This document shows positions 1 through 11,000 of a stretch of 64,000 nt of DNA, one piece after another. Below the pieces are notes generated by a model. It made no database searches. It saw nothing but the letters and a program-made list of their open reading frames with translations, and was not told the origin of the DNA. The stretch spans positions 71,501,554 to 71,565,553 of the forward strand of contig OX485803.1 of NCBI GenBank assembly GCA_950295325.1, given 5' to 3'. The number at the start of each line of letters is the position of its first letter. The first letter of the stretch is position 1. The DNA is from Polytrichum commune (taxonomy: Eukaryota > Streptophyta > Polytrichopsida > Polytrichales > Polytrichaceae). The translations under genes and the position numbers were made by a program.

Positions 1-1439
1 AGAAGAGACACTGCTCACCATCAAAGTAGTACCTGTAGCGCGAAGATCATCAAGGGCTTTCCGCATTGTATCAGCTGCCTTCTGAATTCCATCGCTAGCC
101 TTTTTGGTCCCAGTCTCATGTCCACGAACCTGAGCAGCAGAGTCGAGAGCTTCAAGGAGGAGATCTGCACCTGAGCGCACATCTGCAATGTGCCTTATAG
201 CACGGCCAAGCCCTTCTAAAGCGTTTGCAAGGCGCTTGGGAGGAGCTTGGTCACCTTCTTGTCCTGCGGCCGTTGAGTTTGGCCTAAAAAAATCAAGCAG
301 ACTTGCTCAGTTGCCCATTATCCAAGGTTTCAAAAGATCACTACAGCCATTTCCAAATATTCACCTTGAGTGCTGTCCTTAATCAGAATGACCATAGATA
401 GGGGAAATTTGGAGATTCGTTGTGGTAAGGCGATAGAAATTGAAAAACATGCTCCAGCACTATTTATCAAAGGACTTATTGTATATTAACAGCACTCCCG
501 GGCTACCAACTAAGACCGATCATTAGTGTTCCAGGTGAAGAAGCTAGCAAGGTACATATGACAAACTGTAAAATACGCTGCAACACTATTCAATTGATGA
601 ACTTGATCGCCTTCCTCACCAGAAAACTCTCTAGATATTGTCGCTGTAAACCTCACCTATGTTTTCCAATCGCACTCAGTCTCCGAAAATTCAGAGTTTT
701 ATCGTCTGCTAACAGCACCTCGGACCTTTCTGGCCCCATTTTCTAGTAAATAACAATTTTGGAAAATGCTGGTCGCTGGGGTTTAACGTGAAGAAGCTGC
801 CAAGAGTCGTATGAATTACTAAGAGTTTGAGGAGTAAGTAAAGTGCTTGCGGAACTTGAGATAATTAAGTCTGCCATTGAAGGAGCCGGCAGGAGTCTCA
901 GATACTTCGAAGAGTTTCAAGACTGAGCAAAGCATGTTCGCAAACAGAGTAATTGAGATGAAAATCAATGGATGGTGATGATTATTAGGAGATGAGGTGA
1001 AGATGTTGGGAGGAGTCTAACGTACTCCAAATAAATTCATCACGACTGAGCATTATATATTCTAAAAACAGAAAAAAAGTGGAATGAAAATCGATGAATG
1101 CTGATGATCATTAGGGTATGAGATGAAGAAGCTGGCAGGAGTCAAATATACTCCAAAGAGTGTCACGTGAAAAAGCATATGAAAAATCGATAGATGCTGA
1201 TGATCATTAGGGTATGAGGTGAAGAAGCTGGCAGGAGTCTAAAATACTTCCCAAGAGTTTTATCACACAACTGAGCATAGGAAATGATAGTCTGCAATGC
1301 AATACCTGACGGTGTCTTGGCCTGAGGGGGGCGGAGGCGGGTCGGGCTGATCCACAGCCGATGAGAACAGAGGCGAAGAGCGCGGCCCCATGAATCCCGT
1401 GGAGGGCGAAGACAACGTGGGACTCGGTTGCTGCTGCAT
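1..1439 (-). CDS. MED27: Mediator complex subunit 27 (MED27), 5' part, cut by window edge
   Basis: MED27 is a tail/upper-module subunit of Mediator, the nuclear complex that links transcription factors to RNA polymerase II. Two exons are visible on the minus strand: 1439-1306 and 283-1, the second continuing off the window. The donor CAG|GTATTG and the acceptor after a T-run join in matching phase (2 nt + 1 nt). The protein starts MQQQPSPTL, has a Ser/Pro-rich N-terminus of about 60 residues (PDPPPPPSGQD), then APPKRLANALEGLGRAI and IADVRSGADLLLEAL. These resemble the start of the plant MED27 domain (APPK..A.A.E.L..A.R.IADIR.GAD..LEA). The later helix DTMRKALDDLRATG fits the SMRQ.LQDLR.IGK segment. 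I chose ATG 1439 because the open frame upstream reaches a stop at 1509-1511 with no earlier ATG. The C-terminal zinc-binding half lies outside the window. Identification is from remembered family sequence. Confidence 0.8.
780..1290. repeat. degenerate tandem repeat inside MED27 intron 1
   Basis: About four imperfect units of roughly 100-130 bp. Each contains variants of GAAGAAGCTGGCAGGAGTCT, a TACTCCAA or TACTTCC..AGAGTTT block, ACTGAGCAT, and GATGCTGATGATCATTAGG. The last two units (about 1085-1190 and 1190-1285) are most alike. The array lies between MED27 exons 1 and 2, so it is transcribed as intron. No function is apparent. The rest of the intron (284-780) has no recognisable content. 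Confidence 0.6.
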
Positions 1440-1808
1440 ACTGACTTGCAATTTTGCTCCTTCCTCCACCAAACCTTGCCCCAAAGCTTCAAGATTCGGC
1501 CCCAATTTTTATTTTTTGGTCACCTGACCCCAACCCTACCAAACCAGTTTATTTACCGTACATGGCGATGATGAAATTCAAGGAGCTCCCAACGGCAGAA
1601 GCTCCGGCAAAGCACAGACTCCAATGCCGGCATTGCAGGGGCATCATCGGTGTGCGTGCCCGTGCCATCGCTGACGACTCGTGCGCAGCTAGCTCGAAGC
1701 CTGAATGAACGGTGAAACCCTAACCCACCCCACCCTGAATAGAGAGCTTGCGAGGGTTCTGCAAAAACGCACGCACCAGCGACCATGAAAAACCTGAGTT
1801 TCTTAAAC
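1440..1808 (-). promoter_or_regulatory. presumed 5'UTR/promoter of MED27
   Basis: GC-richer stretch directly upstream of the MED27 start codon on the minus strand. Short open frames occur on both strands but show no family resemblance and no splice structure, so I read this as leader and promoter. It ends at a transposon end about 370 bp from the start codon. No TATA box was convincingly located. Confidence 0.35.
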
Positions 1809-2015
1809 CCCGACTTAGGGCCACTTCACACACGAGACTGAGAGCCCGTGACCACTACACTTCAAGCACTCTCATTGGTGGAAAAGGCGGAGCCGGTCCA
1901 AGTTCGCTTCACACTACGCTTGAGGGACCAACGGAGTATTTGAAGGCAAGATGGATGTAAAGCCTACATGAATACCTCCATGGCATCAAATGCATCATGT
2001 CTCATGGTCACTTGG
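1809..2015 (+). mobile_element. TIR family (a), 5' half only
   Basis: Begins TTA|GGGCCACTTCACAC and runs through the family blocks ACGAGACTGAGAGCCCGTGACC, TCTCATTGGTGGAAAAGGCG, GCTTGAGGGACCAACGGAG and CATGTCTCATGGTCACTT. It then stops matching the full-length copies (for example 21697-22211). No right TIR was found, so it is truncated. The TTA before the terminus suits a PIF/Harbinger-type target site. Confidence 0.7.
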
Positions 2016-3150
2016 GGAGGTGTTTGACTTTGGTCAAGAGATAGTTATATAAAGATGAATGTCACAACCACACTCATGTCTAAATAAGCCATGTGCATAC
2101 ATGTGGCAAAGTAGATTCTTAGATATATAGAGAAGAAATATGTTGATGTCTAAAACTTAAAGGAAATCCTTCAAGACTTTTTAGTTACACTCAAGCAAGA
2201 AACCATTACAAAATCTAGACCCAGTTATGGTGTCTGCAAACATCACATGCCCCGAGAAGATTGGGTTAGGTCAAGCCTCGTCAAATTAGGCGTCCTATAA
2301 ATAAACGCATAAAATAATGATAGTGGCATGCATAAATTAAGGGGAAAAAAAGCATTCCACAAATGTCCAGGACGTGCTCGACGACGAGTCTACACAGTTT
2401 GACGCGCATTCAGCGCTCATGACGGTTGTCTTCGTTGACCAAAGCCCTCTCACTATCAACATAATAAAACACACCACACACAAAATGCCATATGAAACAC
2501 ACTCTAGTTGTCCAATTCTGAGCATTTTCCAACCATCTCTTGAAAAATGCCTATTTTAGGCGCCCCATGGGCACAACACACGTAAATTAAGCTAATATAT
2601 ATTTAATTATGCAAACGCCTAATTTTATGAGGCATGGGTTAGGTATCATATCATGGTCACCGAGTATATGTGGTTTGGGGGCTTGATGGTAATCGGAGGG
2701 TATCTCAAACATCGATACCATGCATGAGGAACTTGCAAGTGTGAGTGAAGAGCCTCCTTAACCACGTGCTTCTACCACCTTTTGATAAAGGGCTTAACTT
2801 ATGTGGTGATTGGTTGACTACATAGAGTGCATGCAAGTAGTTGACATGACTCATTATAAGATACAAAATACGGAGAACGGTAGTAGTGGTGGTGGGTAAA
2901 GGCCAATGAGGAAGGTTCCAACTTCTTTTAAGTTGGTGGGGGACAATTGGAGGTCACATCAAATTTTGGTCGCGAATCTTATGAGGGAGTGATTGTCAAA
3001 TAGTGAAATAGGTCCGGGCTTTGAATCCATGGAGTCCACATGGGATCTCATATGTGTGTGTGTGTATATATATATATATATCCCTATTCCTCCGGGAAGT
3101 TTTTGGGCATAGTCGGTCAAGATCCTAGTGAGTTTAGATTTAACCACTTA
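2016..3150. other. gene-free stretch
   Basis: AT-rich DNA with no credible coding frame. A (TG)n(TA)n microsatellite lies at 3052-3081. No other structure was seen. Confidence 0.5.
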
Positions 3151-3330
3151 CATGTTGGCAACTTTCATGTTGGCAACTTTCGGTTTTGCTTTCATTCATT
3201 TGGGGTATATTCTATAGATTCCTCTAAATGATCGGTAACTCTTTTGAAGTCTCCAACTTCAACCGGTTATTTCTTAAACTCGACCAGTTCATATGTAACT
3301 AAGCGTCGGTTCTCCCCAAGCCATGATTCC
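3150..3330 (-). repeat. dispersed repeat R2 (inverted copy)
   Basis: Contains CTCCAACTTCAACCGGTTAT, CTCGACCAGTTCATATGTAAC and GTCGGTTCTCCCC. On the opposite strand this matches the segment ACCGACTGCTAG...ACTGGTTGAG...CAGTTGAAGTTC...CAATTTAATAAAGAAAAA at 6270-6510 and 20780-20985. A diverged dispersed repeat with no coding capacity seen. Confidence 0.55.
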
Positions 3331-5149
3331 TACACAAGAGTTCTATGTGTAGAGTTCAGCGTTTGTCCCATGTAGCCATACTCTACAAACCCGTTTTAGG
3401 TTCATATATGAGCTCGCAATGATGCTCAAAGTAAAATAGTCCTCATTCACAAATCTCTCTCTCTCTCTCTCTCTTACATGGAGTTTTATTTCATAGTCAT
3501 GCACACATGTATAAATAATCCTAATAAAAAGTATCCTCCTTCCCCCCCCCCCTTCCACCTACATGGGGTTCTATTTCAAACTAGGTTTTGATTCAATCTT
3601 GCTCATTCCAATGCCCATAACTTGAATAAAGTATTATCATTATCGTTAAAATTACCAACATGACAAAATAGTATATTCGAATCCAAAAGATTGCTACCCA
3701 TATTCAAGACAATCTGCCGATTCTCTTAGGTGATGGAAATCGTGATATTGTTTGACACATGTCTTGAAATCATAGTTGTTGGCCCCTTTTGGGCATGAAG
3801 ACTCGCAATCAATCATTCATAAGCTTCGTATACCTCTATGGTCTTTGAAACCCTCAACATTTGAATTTCAATGCAAAAACCATACATGTTTCAAAAAAAA
3901 GTGAGCACACACTTCTTGACTAGATTTGAGCTCAAATATGATAGATAGCCCTAAATTTCATGAGTGTTTGACCCATTCCTTGTCGTTGTTGAGAAGAAGC
4001 CTTATATCCATAAGCTCGTAACTTATGGCATGCTCTCATAGATATTTTAAAGTTAGGATGAAACCTCAACCCTATTGGGAAGACTTGGCAACCACCATTC
4101 ACTCCTCTTGCCTTGAACACAACTACTTTAGTGTAGATGACCCACTTGGGAAGATGGGCCTAAAGGCCTTGTCGTACACGCTCTCGAGAGCCATGTTTTG
4201 GAGGAGATTCTCGAACTTTCCACAATTGCATGGAATCCGAATCCCATATTATACGGCGGTTATGCGGATGACCATGGTAGGCATTTTAATGTCGTAACTT
4301 ACCTTAACAACTTTTTGTTGCTATGGGGTGCATTGTAATGAACTTGGAAATTTCATATTACCCTTGAAGTTGAGGGTATTTGAACCCACAAAAAGCAACG
4401 TATTTGATGATCAATCCCATGTATGTGGAAACCAACTCCGGTATGAAGAGATGGGAAGAAAAATTCTCTTCGTTTCAGCAAAATTAGAGAAGATCCAATA
4501 GTTGTAAAGTTTGAGTTATAACGTTGGGGCAATCAATGATAATTAGTTTACTATATTTGGATGATGGGATGGACAAGGGAGTTGAATATAAAAGCGCGCG
4601 TGTGTGTATTGACTGGATGACAAATGTCTCTCACGGTGAGCTTGAATTCTAACTTTGAAACATACATATATTTATACATGTTGCCCAAACCATTGAAGAT
4701 GGCTACTCCATGCAATGGACACCTTCCCAAGCATGAAAATTTGCTTCCTCCTTCAAGTCTTAGTGACCTTCTACAAACTCTCCAAAAGCCTAGGAGCATC
4801 GTTTCCCTTCAAATCAGAACAAAATTTGAACAAGACTTGCACCTACCTATTCTTGAAACATTAAAGAATATCCAAGCCAAGTGGGGCTGAAGGATAAAGA
4901 CATGAAGTGACTCCATGGTGGCTTCTCTTTTTGTTTTGTTTTTTGTTTAGGTGTTTTTTTTTTGGGGGGGGGGCACAAATTGAAAAGATTCGATTGCAAG
5001 AAAAGTACAAATACAACCACCGCAGAGAATCACACGACCAAGAGGACTCAAGAAATAATGCCCATCTGGGCCTAACCTTCCAAGTGACTACTAAGTTGCT
5101 ACGAGTAACAAGGAGACTTATGACACACTAAGTTGAATCTAATTTTCTA
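3331..5149. other. gene-free stretch
   Basis: AT-rich, with only short frames. Simple repeats: (TC)n at 3454-3474, a C-run near 3543-3553, and a T-run then G-run at about 4951-4971. An open frame of 90 codons at 4025-4297 has no recognisable motif. I see no gene. Confidence 0.5.
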
Positions 5150-5545
5150 AGAACATCGTCATAAGCAACACTTCAGGGCTTCTTCCAAGTCACGGAGAGT
5201 TTGTTGCCACTCAAGCCTACCATAGTGAAGTAGAGAATCCCACACCATTTGGTGGGTTTTGTCCACTGGCCATTGATTTGCATTAAAAATCAAACCATTT
5301 CGTTGGAGCCAAATAATCTATGGAAAGCCACTCCTCCAGAAAGAACCAAGTACAACTAAATGGCTTCCATGATTTGGGAAGGGGCTTATCAAAGAAATAT
5401 TGCAACATCAAAAAGGATTTCCAAGGACCAAGGTTACCTTGTTTGGCAAGATGATGTCAAACAATGCCAGCTGCATAGCGCCGCATTTGTTGGGCCAACG
5501 GGCTGCTAAAGAATTTGCGTTCCATTGACTCCATAGATTGTGCAC
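5150..5545 (-). pseudogene. LINE (non-LTR retrotransposon) ORF2 C-terminal fragment, broken
   Basis: On the minus strand one frame reads IIWLQRNGLIFNANQWPVDK, then THQMVWDSLLHYGRLEWQ. This is the pattern (IW..RN...FN...WP..K.HQ.IWD.L..YGRLEWQ) seen near the C-terminus of plant LINE-type ORF2 proteins, after the reverse transcriptase. A stop precedes IIWLQ. Further upstream, coding-like sequence can only be followed by changing frame, so this is a decayed fragment without a reverse transcriptase core. The family assignment is from memory. Confidence 0.55.
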
Positions 5546-6269
5546 CATGATAAGGAAAACTCTTATCATTTTGTGAGAGAGCTCGTGAGTTGCTATGGTC
5601 TTAAGCGGTTAAGGTGCCGTGTGACATGCTCGTGATGGATGGAGACAAACCATATAATAAGTAACTTGTGATACTCTATAATTGTTAGCCTCCCCCACAC
5701 ATTTATGAACCAAGGGTGTTAGGCACATTGCCATTGAAGAGATGAAACTTTCAATTTGGAAAAGACATAGGTTTTTGTCATTGTATGCATGTTGTGTTAA
5801 GATGGCAAACTCACACAAGAGGGTCCCCCTCTACATAACATTGTTCAAAACGTGTGATGTTGATCCTTTTGCAAAAGTATAATCGTTATGCAAACTACAC
5901 CGGTATCATCTGTTAGTATGGGGTTATCATTCGGAGTTACGCTTTGCTATAATTTAATATCAACACCATAAGTGACAATTTACCAACTATTATCCATATA
6001 ACATGTGTAGTTAGTATGCACATCAAGGAACATGATGTGTAACTTATGCACATATTATGTAGTTGGTAGAGAAGGAATGTTGTTCACAATAAAGAAAGTT
6101 GTAACAATGTGTAACTCCAAATGGTGAGCTTGGTGTAGCCTTAAAAGATGGTTAGGAAGGGTTGTGCTCAAATATCCCAAAGGCATTGACAATGTTATAT
6201 ACTTTCAATAACCAATAATCAAAACCACACTTGTTCTCAAAGAAGTAAATGTAGAAACGTGGGCACAAT
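5546..6269. other. gene-free stretch
   Basis: No coding signal and no clear repeat beyond general AT-richness. Confidence 0.5.
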
Positions 6270-6510
6270 GGGCCAATGAATGGGGAGAACCGACTGCTAG
6301 TTACAAATGAACTGGTTGAGTTTGAAAAATAACCAGTTGAAGTTCAAAACTTCCAGGAAATTACTGACCATTTCAAAGGGATTTATATAATGAACCCCAA
6401 TTTAATAAAGAAAAAAAAACCCTAAAGATGTCAACATGTAATTGGTTGGACTTGGAAACACTAAGAGATGGACCAATTATGCTTGAAAAATATCCTTGGA
6501 CGCCTACCGC
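6270..6510 (+). repeat. dispersed repeat R2
   Basis: Direct-orientation copy: GGGGAGAACCGACTGCTAG, AACTGGTTGAG, CCAGTTGAAGTTC, CCCAATTTAATAAAGAAAAA, GATGTCAACATGTAAT, TTGGACTTGGAAACACTA. Shared with 20780-20985, partly with 21515-21660 and 49985-50225, and inverted at 3150-3330. Confidence 0.65.
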
Positions 6511-6588
6511 ACTAAAGGAGGCAATATTTTATTAAGATGGGTTTTTAATTCTCGTGATGTATGTTTTAAAATTGCATATAGAATTTGG

Positions 6589-6840
6589 GCCACTTCATAC
6601 ACGAGACTGAAGACCCGTGACCATTGCAATCTAAGAGCTCTCATTGGTCAAAAGGGCGGAGACCGTCCAAGTTCACTTCACACACGAAGGTGAAGGCCTA
6701 AAGGTCCAAAAAAGACTTCATGGATGAAAAGTCTACATGGAGTCCTACATGGCGGACTATGGATAGGGTTTCATGGTCTCCCGGAATTTTTGTCACGCCC
6801 ACCTCCAAGAGGTGGGTCTAACGAAATTAAATTGGGGTTG
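6589..6840 (+). mobile_element. TIR family (a), diverged 5' part
   Basis: Begins GGGCCACTTCATACACGAG and keeps the blocks GACCCGTGACC, CTCTCATTGGTCAAAAGGGC and CCACCTCCAAGAGGTGGGTC. More diverged than the copies at 21.7, 28.7 and 48.8 kb. The right end is not found. Confidence 0.6.
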
Positions 6841-7854
6841 GTTTTTTTATCAAACCTCCACTCAAATCATCTCTAAATGACAAATTGATACCCTCGTTCA
6901 AAAGAGGGGCAATACACCTACTCAAATCATCTCACAAAACTTGAAACCATTATTTTGTAATTTTTTTGGAAGATTTGCAATTTGAGGCAACGGTGCGAAA
7001 ATTGTGCACCTTCCACATGGTTTTACACCCACCAACACATGTCCAACTAAAAATATTAATGATGGATGTTTAAGACATGTTGCATTTGAATGTCATGCCA
7101 TTTTTTCATGTCAATTGGGAATCATTTGAACATAGGGATTAACAAAAGAAACATGTTTGGGATATGTTGCCCCTAAAATGCAGAAGTGACAAATGTTAAG
7201 TTTTGGTTTGTGGACCAATTGAGACCACACTCCCATATTTGAATTAAGCCAAAAATAGCTAATTGTCTTTACTCAAAATTATCCACATAGCATAATATAG
7301 CATAGTCAAACATGAACAAGAGTAGTGGTTGAAATATTCAAGAAACCATCCAAACTAGTGTCAAAGGGGTCAAAGCAAACTGCTCATGACCATATTATGG
7401 TTGCATAGGACATTAGGGATGAAGAGTTGTTGTGCCACCTATATACACAGCATGTAAACATTTATAGCTCACCATATAATTATGAAAAAGGATAGAACCT
7501 TGGGTCGCAAGAGGCACTACACAACGCACTATAATTTTGAACAAATGTGCCCATGCCAAATACCTAAGGTACTTTATCTTATGGGTGCTATGCGGTTTGT
7601 TGTGTATGTTCTCCAACTTATACAGGTTATATTTACACAACAAAACTAGTTTTGCATTTGGCAAATATACAATGAAGCATCAACAAAAAAAAAAAAAAAA
7701 AAAAAAGAAGATCGAGAATCGCATCTCTCATGGTTTAGTTGTGGTTATCCAATGTGAATGTTTGTTGATTTTGTAATTCAACACATGGTAGGTCCTCACT
7801 ACAAGTGTTCACTATTGAATGTGGACTAGTAGTTGATAACATTTGACGACATGG
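6841..7854. other. gene-free stretch
   Basis: AT-rich, no gene. An A-run at 7685-7706 could be the tail of a retroposed sequence, but I cannot see target-site duplications around it. Confidence 0.45.
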
Positions 7855-9700
7855 TCCAGTCTCGTTTACACATGTATCTTCATGATGTTTGTTCTTTGAT
7901 CCTCAATCAACCACACACCCATCAAACGTAAGTGTTCGATTAAGAAAAACAACCGAATAACACCCCGCATACCTTTAGGCCCAATCCCCAAAACTAGGCT
8001 TTTCAAGAGCAAGCACCAAAGATTCCATTCCATGGACACACCCACAACTTGTGCATGAAAAACAAACGAAACAAAAGACACGAGCACCAACTCCACAATA
8101 TCAAAATATCTAGTGTGCTCTCCAATTATGGAGGCCCCACCCCGCACATGTACGGCCAAGTGTTGAGGACCCAAGCCTTGAAACCCTAGCTTTAAAGTTG
8201 GCCCGACCCACCCTTTTTCCTTGTGAGCCAATGCAAATGCAACTAGATAAATATCCTTGAAGTGCAACCCTAACTTATGTACATGGGTGTTATATGGTTC
8301 ATTAATTCATATATTCCAACTTCCACCAATTACATTCACAAAACGAAGCTTGTGTTGCATTAGCAGATCTACAATGAAGCATATTGATCACATACATGCG
8401 TTTGATTAGGAAAAGTAACTAATCATAACACCCATGTACATGTAGCTAAGAGGGTTCTCTATTTCATTTTTACATCTATTGGGATGTGCTTTAAATTCTA
8501 CGGGGGTACATGTGGATCTTAGCAAATGCGAGCATGACACATGGCAATGTATTGAGGAGAAGATAAATATTGTGTGTCGGAATAACTTAGAGAGCCCTCA
8601 AAGATACAACCTTAATTGTGGGATTTGAAGGGACCGTGGTGTAAAGGTCGTATACACACCCAAAATGTACCTTAAACCAATCTCAAAGTGAAGTTTGTAG
8701 TGAGTGACATCCTCGTTGGGGATAGTAACATCGTGTATTTTATATATCAAAAAATCAAATTGATTGTATTGAATACGGTTATTAGTGTGGGTGACACTAA
8801 CTTTTCATCCATTGTATGATTGAGAGTCCATGTGCTGACAAAAGTGTAACCAAACCAATTAGAAACACCTACAATACACAACCGAAAGTAAAGAACAAAC
8901 TTAGATGTTTTGTTTCATTTCCTACCTTGAAATTTAAACATCGGTTTTAATCCCATTCTTTTGAATAACATCAAAAGATTTTTAGTTCCAAAGTTACACA
9001 AACATGGTTGGGTGGAACTTGTACATTGTGTGCATTTGATAGTAATTTTAATTTAGGCCACGCCATATTTCAAAGAAATGATGTTGACTTTGAAATCTAG
9101 GAAGACAAATGGCTCATGGGACTAGAAGAAACACATCAAGATGGTGTCGAAAAGGCTATTTCCCTCTAGTAACAGAGTGCAATGGCATCAATACCAACTT
9201 GATGGTTCGATTGTGATCTCCAAGAGTGATGGCTCTCGTCTTGAAATTATGTTACAATTTATTGGTACATCCAGGCACAAATGACATGGTAAGGTAGAAG
9301 GGTCTTTAAATGGTTATTTTTTTCCCTCTAATCCACTTCTCCTAGGACATGAAACATGCGATTACTCAGCAGAAATCCAACTGGAGGTTGTAGCCCATGC
9401 CCTCGTAATTTGTGGAGTTCATATGCATATATCTTAGTCATTATCAACGCGAGGATTATTGTGCTCATTGAACAACCTAACATGTCCCACCTCCCACCAA
9501 CTATATTGACTATTGAATCTAGAATGACTGTCATGTTATGAGCATGCAATCCAATCTCTTTTAAAGACGGTTTTTTGGGTATCCATCATCAAAGTGACAC
9601 CAAACCACATACACACCCAAATATAGGTGTCCTCATGAGAAAAGTAACCGAATAAGGATTGTCTACCTTATATAATAATGGTTATGGAGGGACTCCATTC
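7855..9700 (-). repeat. dispersed repeat R1, two diverged copies
   Basis: Shared blocks such as TGTTTGTTCTTTGATCCTCA, ACCACACACCCATCAAA, GTGTTCGATTAAGAAAA and CCGAATAACACC at 7885-7970 recur at 48660-48760, 51160-51240 and 60370-60440. More diverged versions are at 9575-9665, and inverted ones at 25200-26780. A stretch before each 3' copy (GGACATGAAAC..., about 9340-9550) also matches 50925-51060. A 133-codon open frame on the minus strand (8267-7866) falls in the repeat and is not recognised as a known protein. Confidence 0.55.
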
Positions 9701-11000
9701 ATCACATCAAACATTTTAATCAATGTTAATGACAAAAACGACTATATGCTTGGTGGAACTTGGTCGCGTGTGCAAATGACACATATACTAATAAAGGCAA
9801 TAATCATTGGTGTTGCCGTAAACTCGACACTTGTCACACCACTATGCGATTATAGGGTTATCATTCCAAAGTTAATTAGAATTCATTGAACCGTGAGTCA
9901 CTTATCCACAAGTCATTGTTCAACCTAACTTAGCGTGTTGTGTCTCGCTCTAAATTCGCTCTTTCTATCACGGTTTGAACTAATAATTACACCCAACATG
10001 ACATGACATAAAGACGACAAGTGTCGATGTTGACAAATCATGTCAACGACAATTTAGTGCACTTCGCACCCCCACTAAAAGTGCAACAAGAGAACCAACT
10101 TTTACATAAACAACACCACCAACCACATAATTCAATTACCATATGATCACACTAATTTGGTTTTAGAGGGTCTAGTGGGATTTGTTTCCCAACACTTGCC
10201 ATGAGGGGTGTGATAAAAACCTATGTCCTATAGGCTTGTTGTTGATTCATCTTAATTTAAGTTCATTAGACTTTCCAAACCCAGTTTGGAGGTTTATTTT
10301 GCTCAAACTAACAATCCCCGGGTTTTACATAATAGCCAACATTTTCACCCTCATTGTTGATAAGTGTTGTGAACGTCTACCTGCCTCTAGTTTTTGGGTC
10401 ACAACCACATGATGTTTTGTAGCACCTACCAAAGGGGAGGGTGAAAATGTTGAATTGCTATATAAAGCTCACAATGTCTCTTTCTAACTAAGTCAACACA
10501 TAGATTGGTGTCATAGACTCCAAATTAAGACACGGTAAGCCTAAATTAGCATGAATCAACAACAAACCTATTGTGAACATGTTTCATCGTGCGCACATGG
10601 TAAGTGTTGGGACAAAAAATAAAATGTAACAACCCTACTAGAATTGGATTAAGAAACCCACTTTTACACAAAACGGCACATAGTTTTGACCATCTCAAAT
10701 CTCACTAATGTGTTCCTTGTCTTAGTGGACACGAGCACGACGACTACAGACCACAACATGACGCCCTCGTGACATGGTCAATGCTATGCCCAATACCATA
10801 CACATGTTGCCTTACTACAGGGTGTGGCAGGGGTCCTCATGTTGTTGGAAATAAGGACCCCGAAAGGGTGGAAGTCCTAGAGGGGAGGCTTATTTCCGAT
10901 GATGCCCTGTCTCAAGAGCCTCACCGCACGTAAAGATGTAGTCTTAATTTCTAGATACTTCCACATGTAATAGGAAATCATAATGCCCTTCGAAAAAACT
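9701..11000. other. gene-free stretch
   Basis: AT-rich spacer with no supported coding sequence. Weak internal repetition of AACCAACTTTTACA and AACCCACTTTTACAC (about 10095 and 10655) suggests further old repeat copies. Confidence 0.4.

Noticed and set aside
1263-1505. Open frame of 80 codons beginning at 1505 as the MED27 start
   Set aside because: The codon at 1505 is TTG, and an in-frame stop lies just upstream. ATG 1439 in the same frame is the first ATG.
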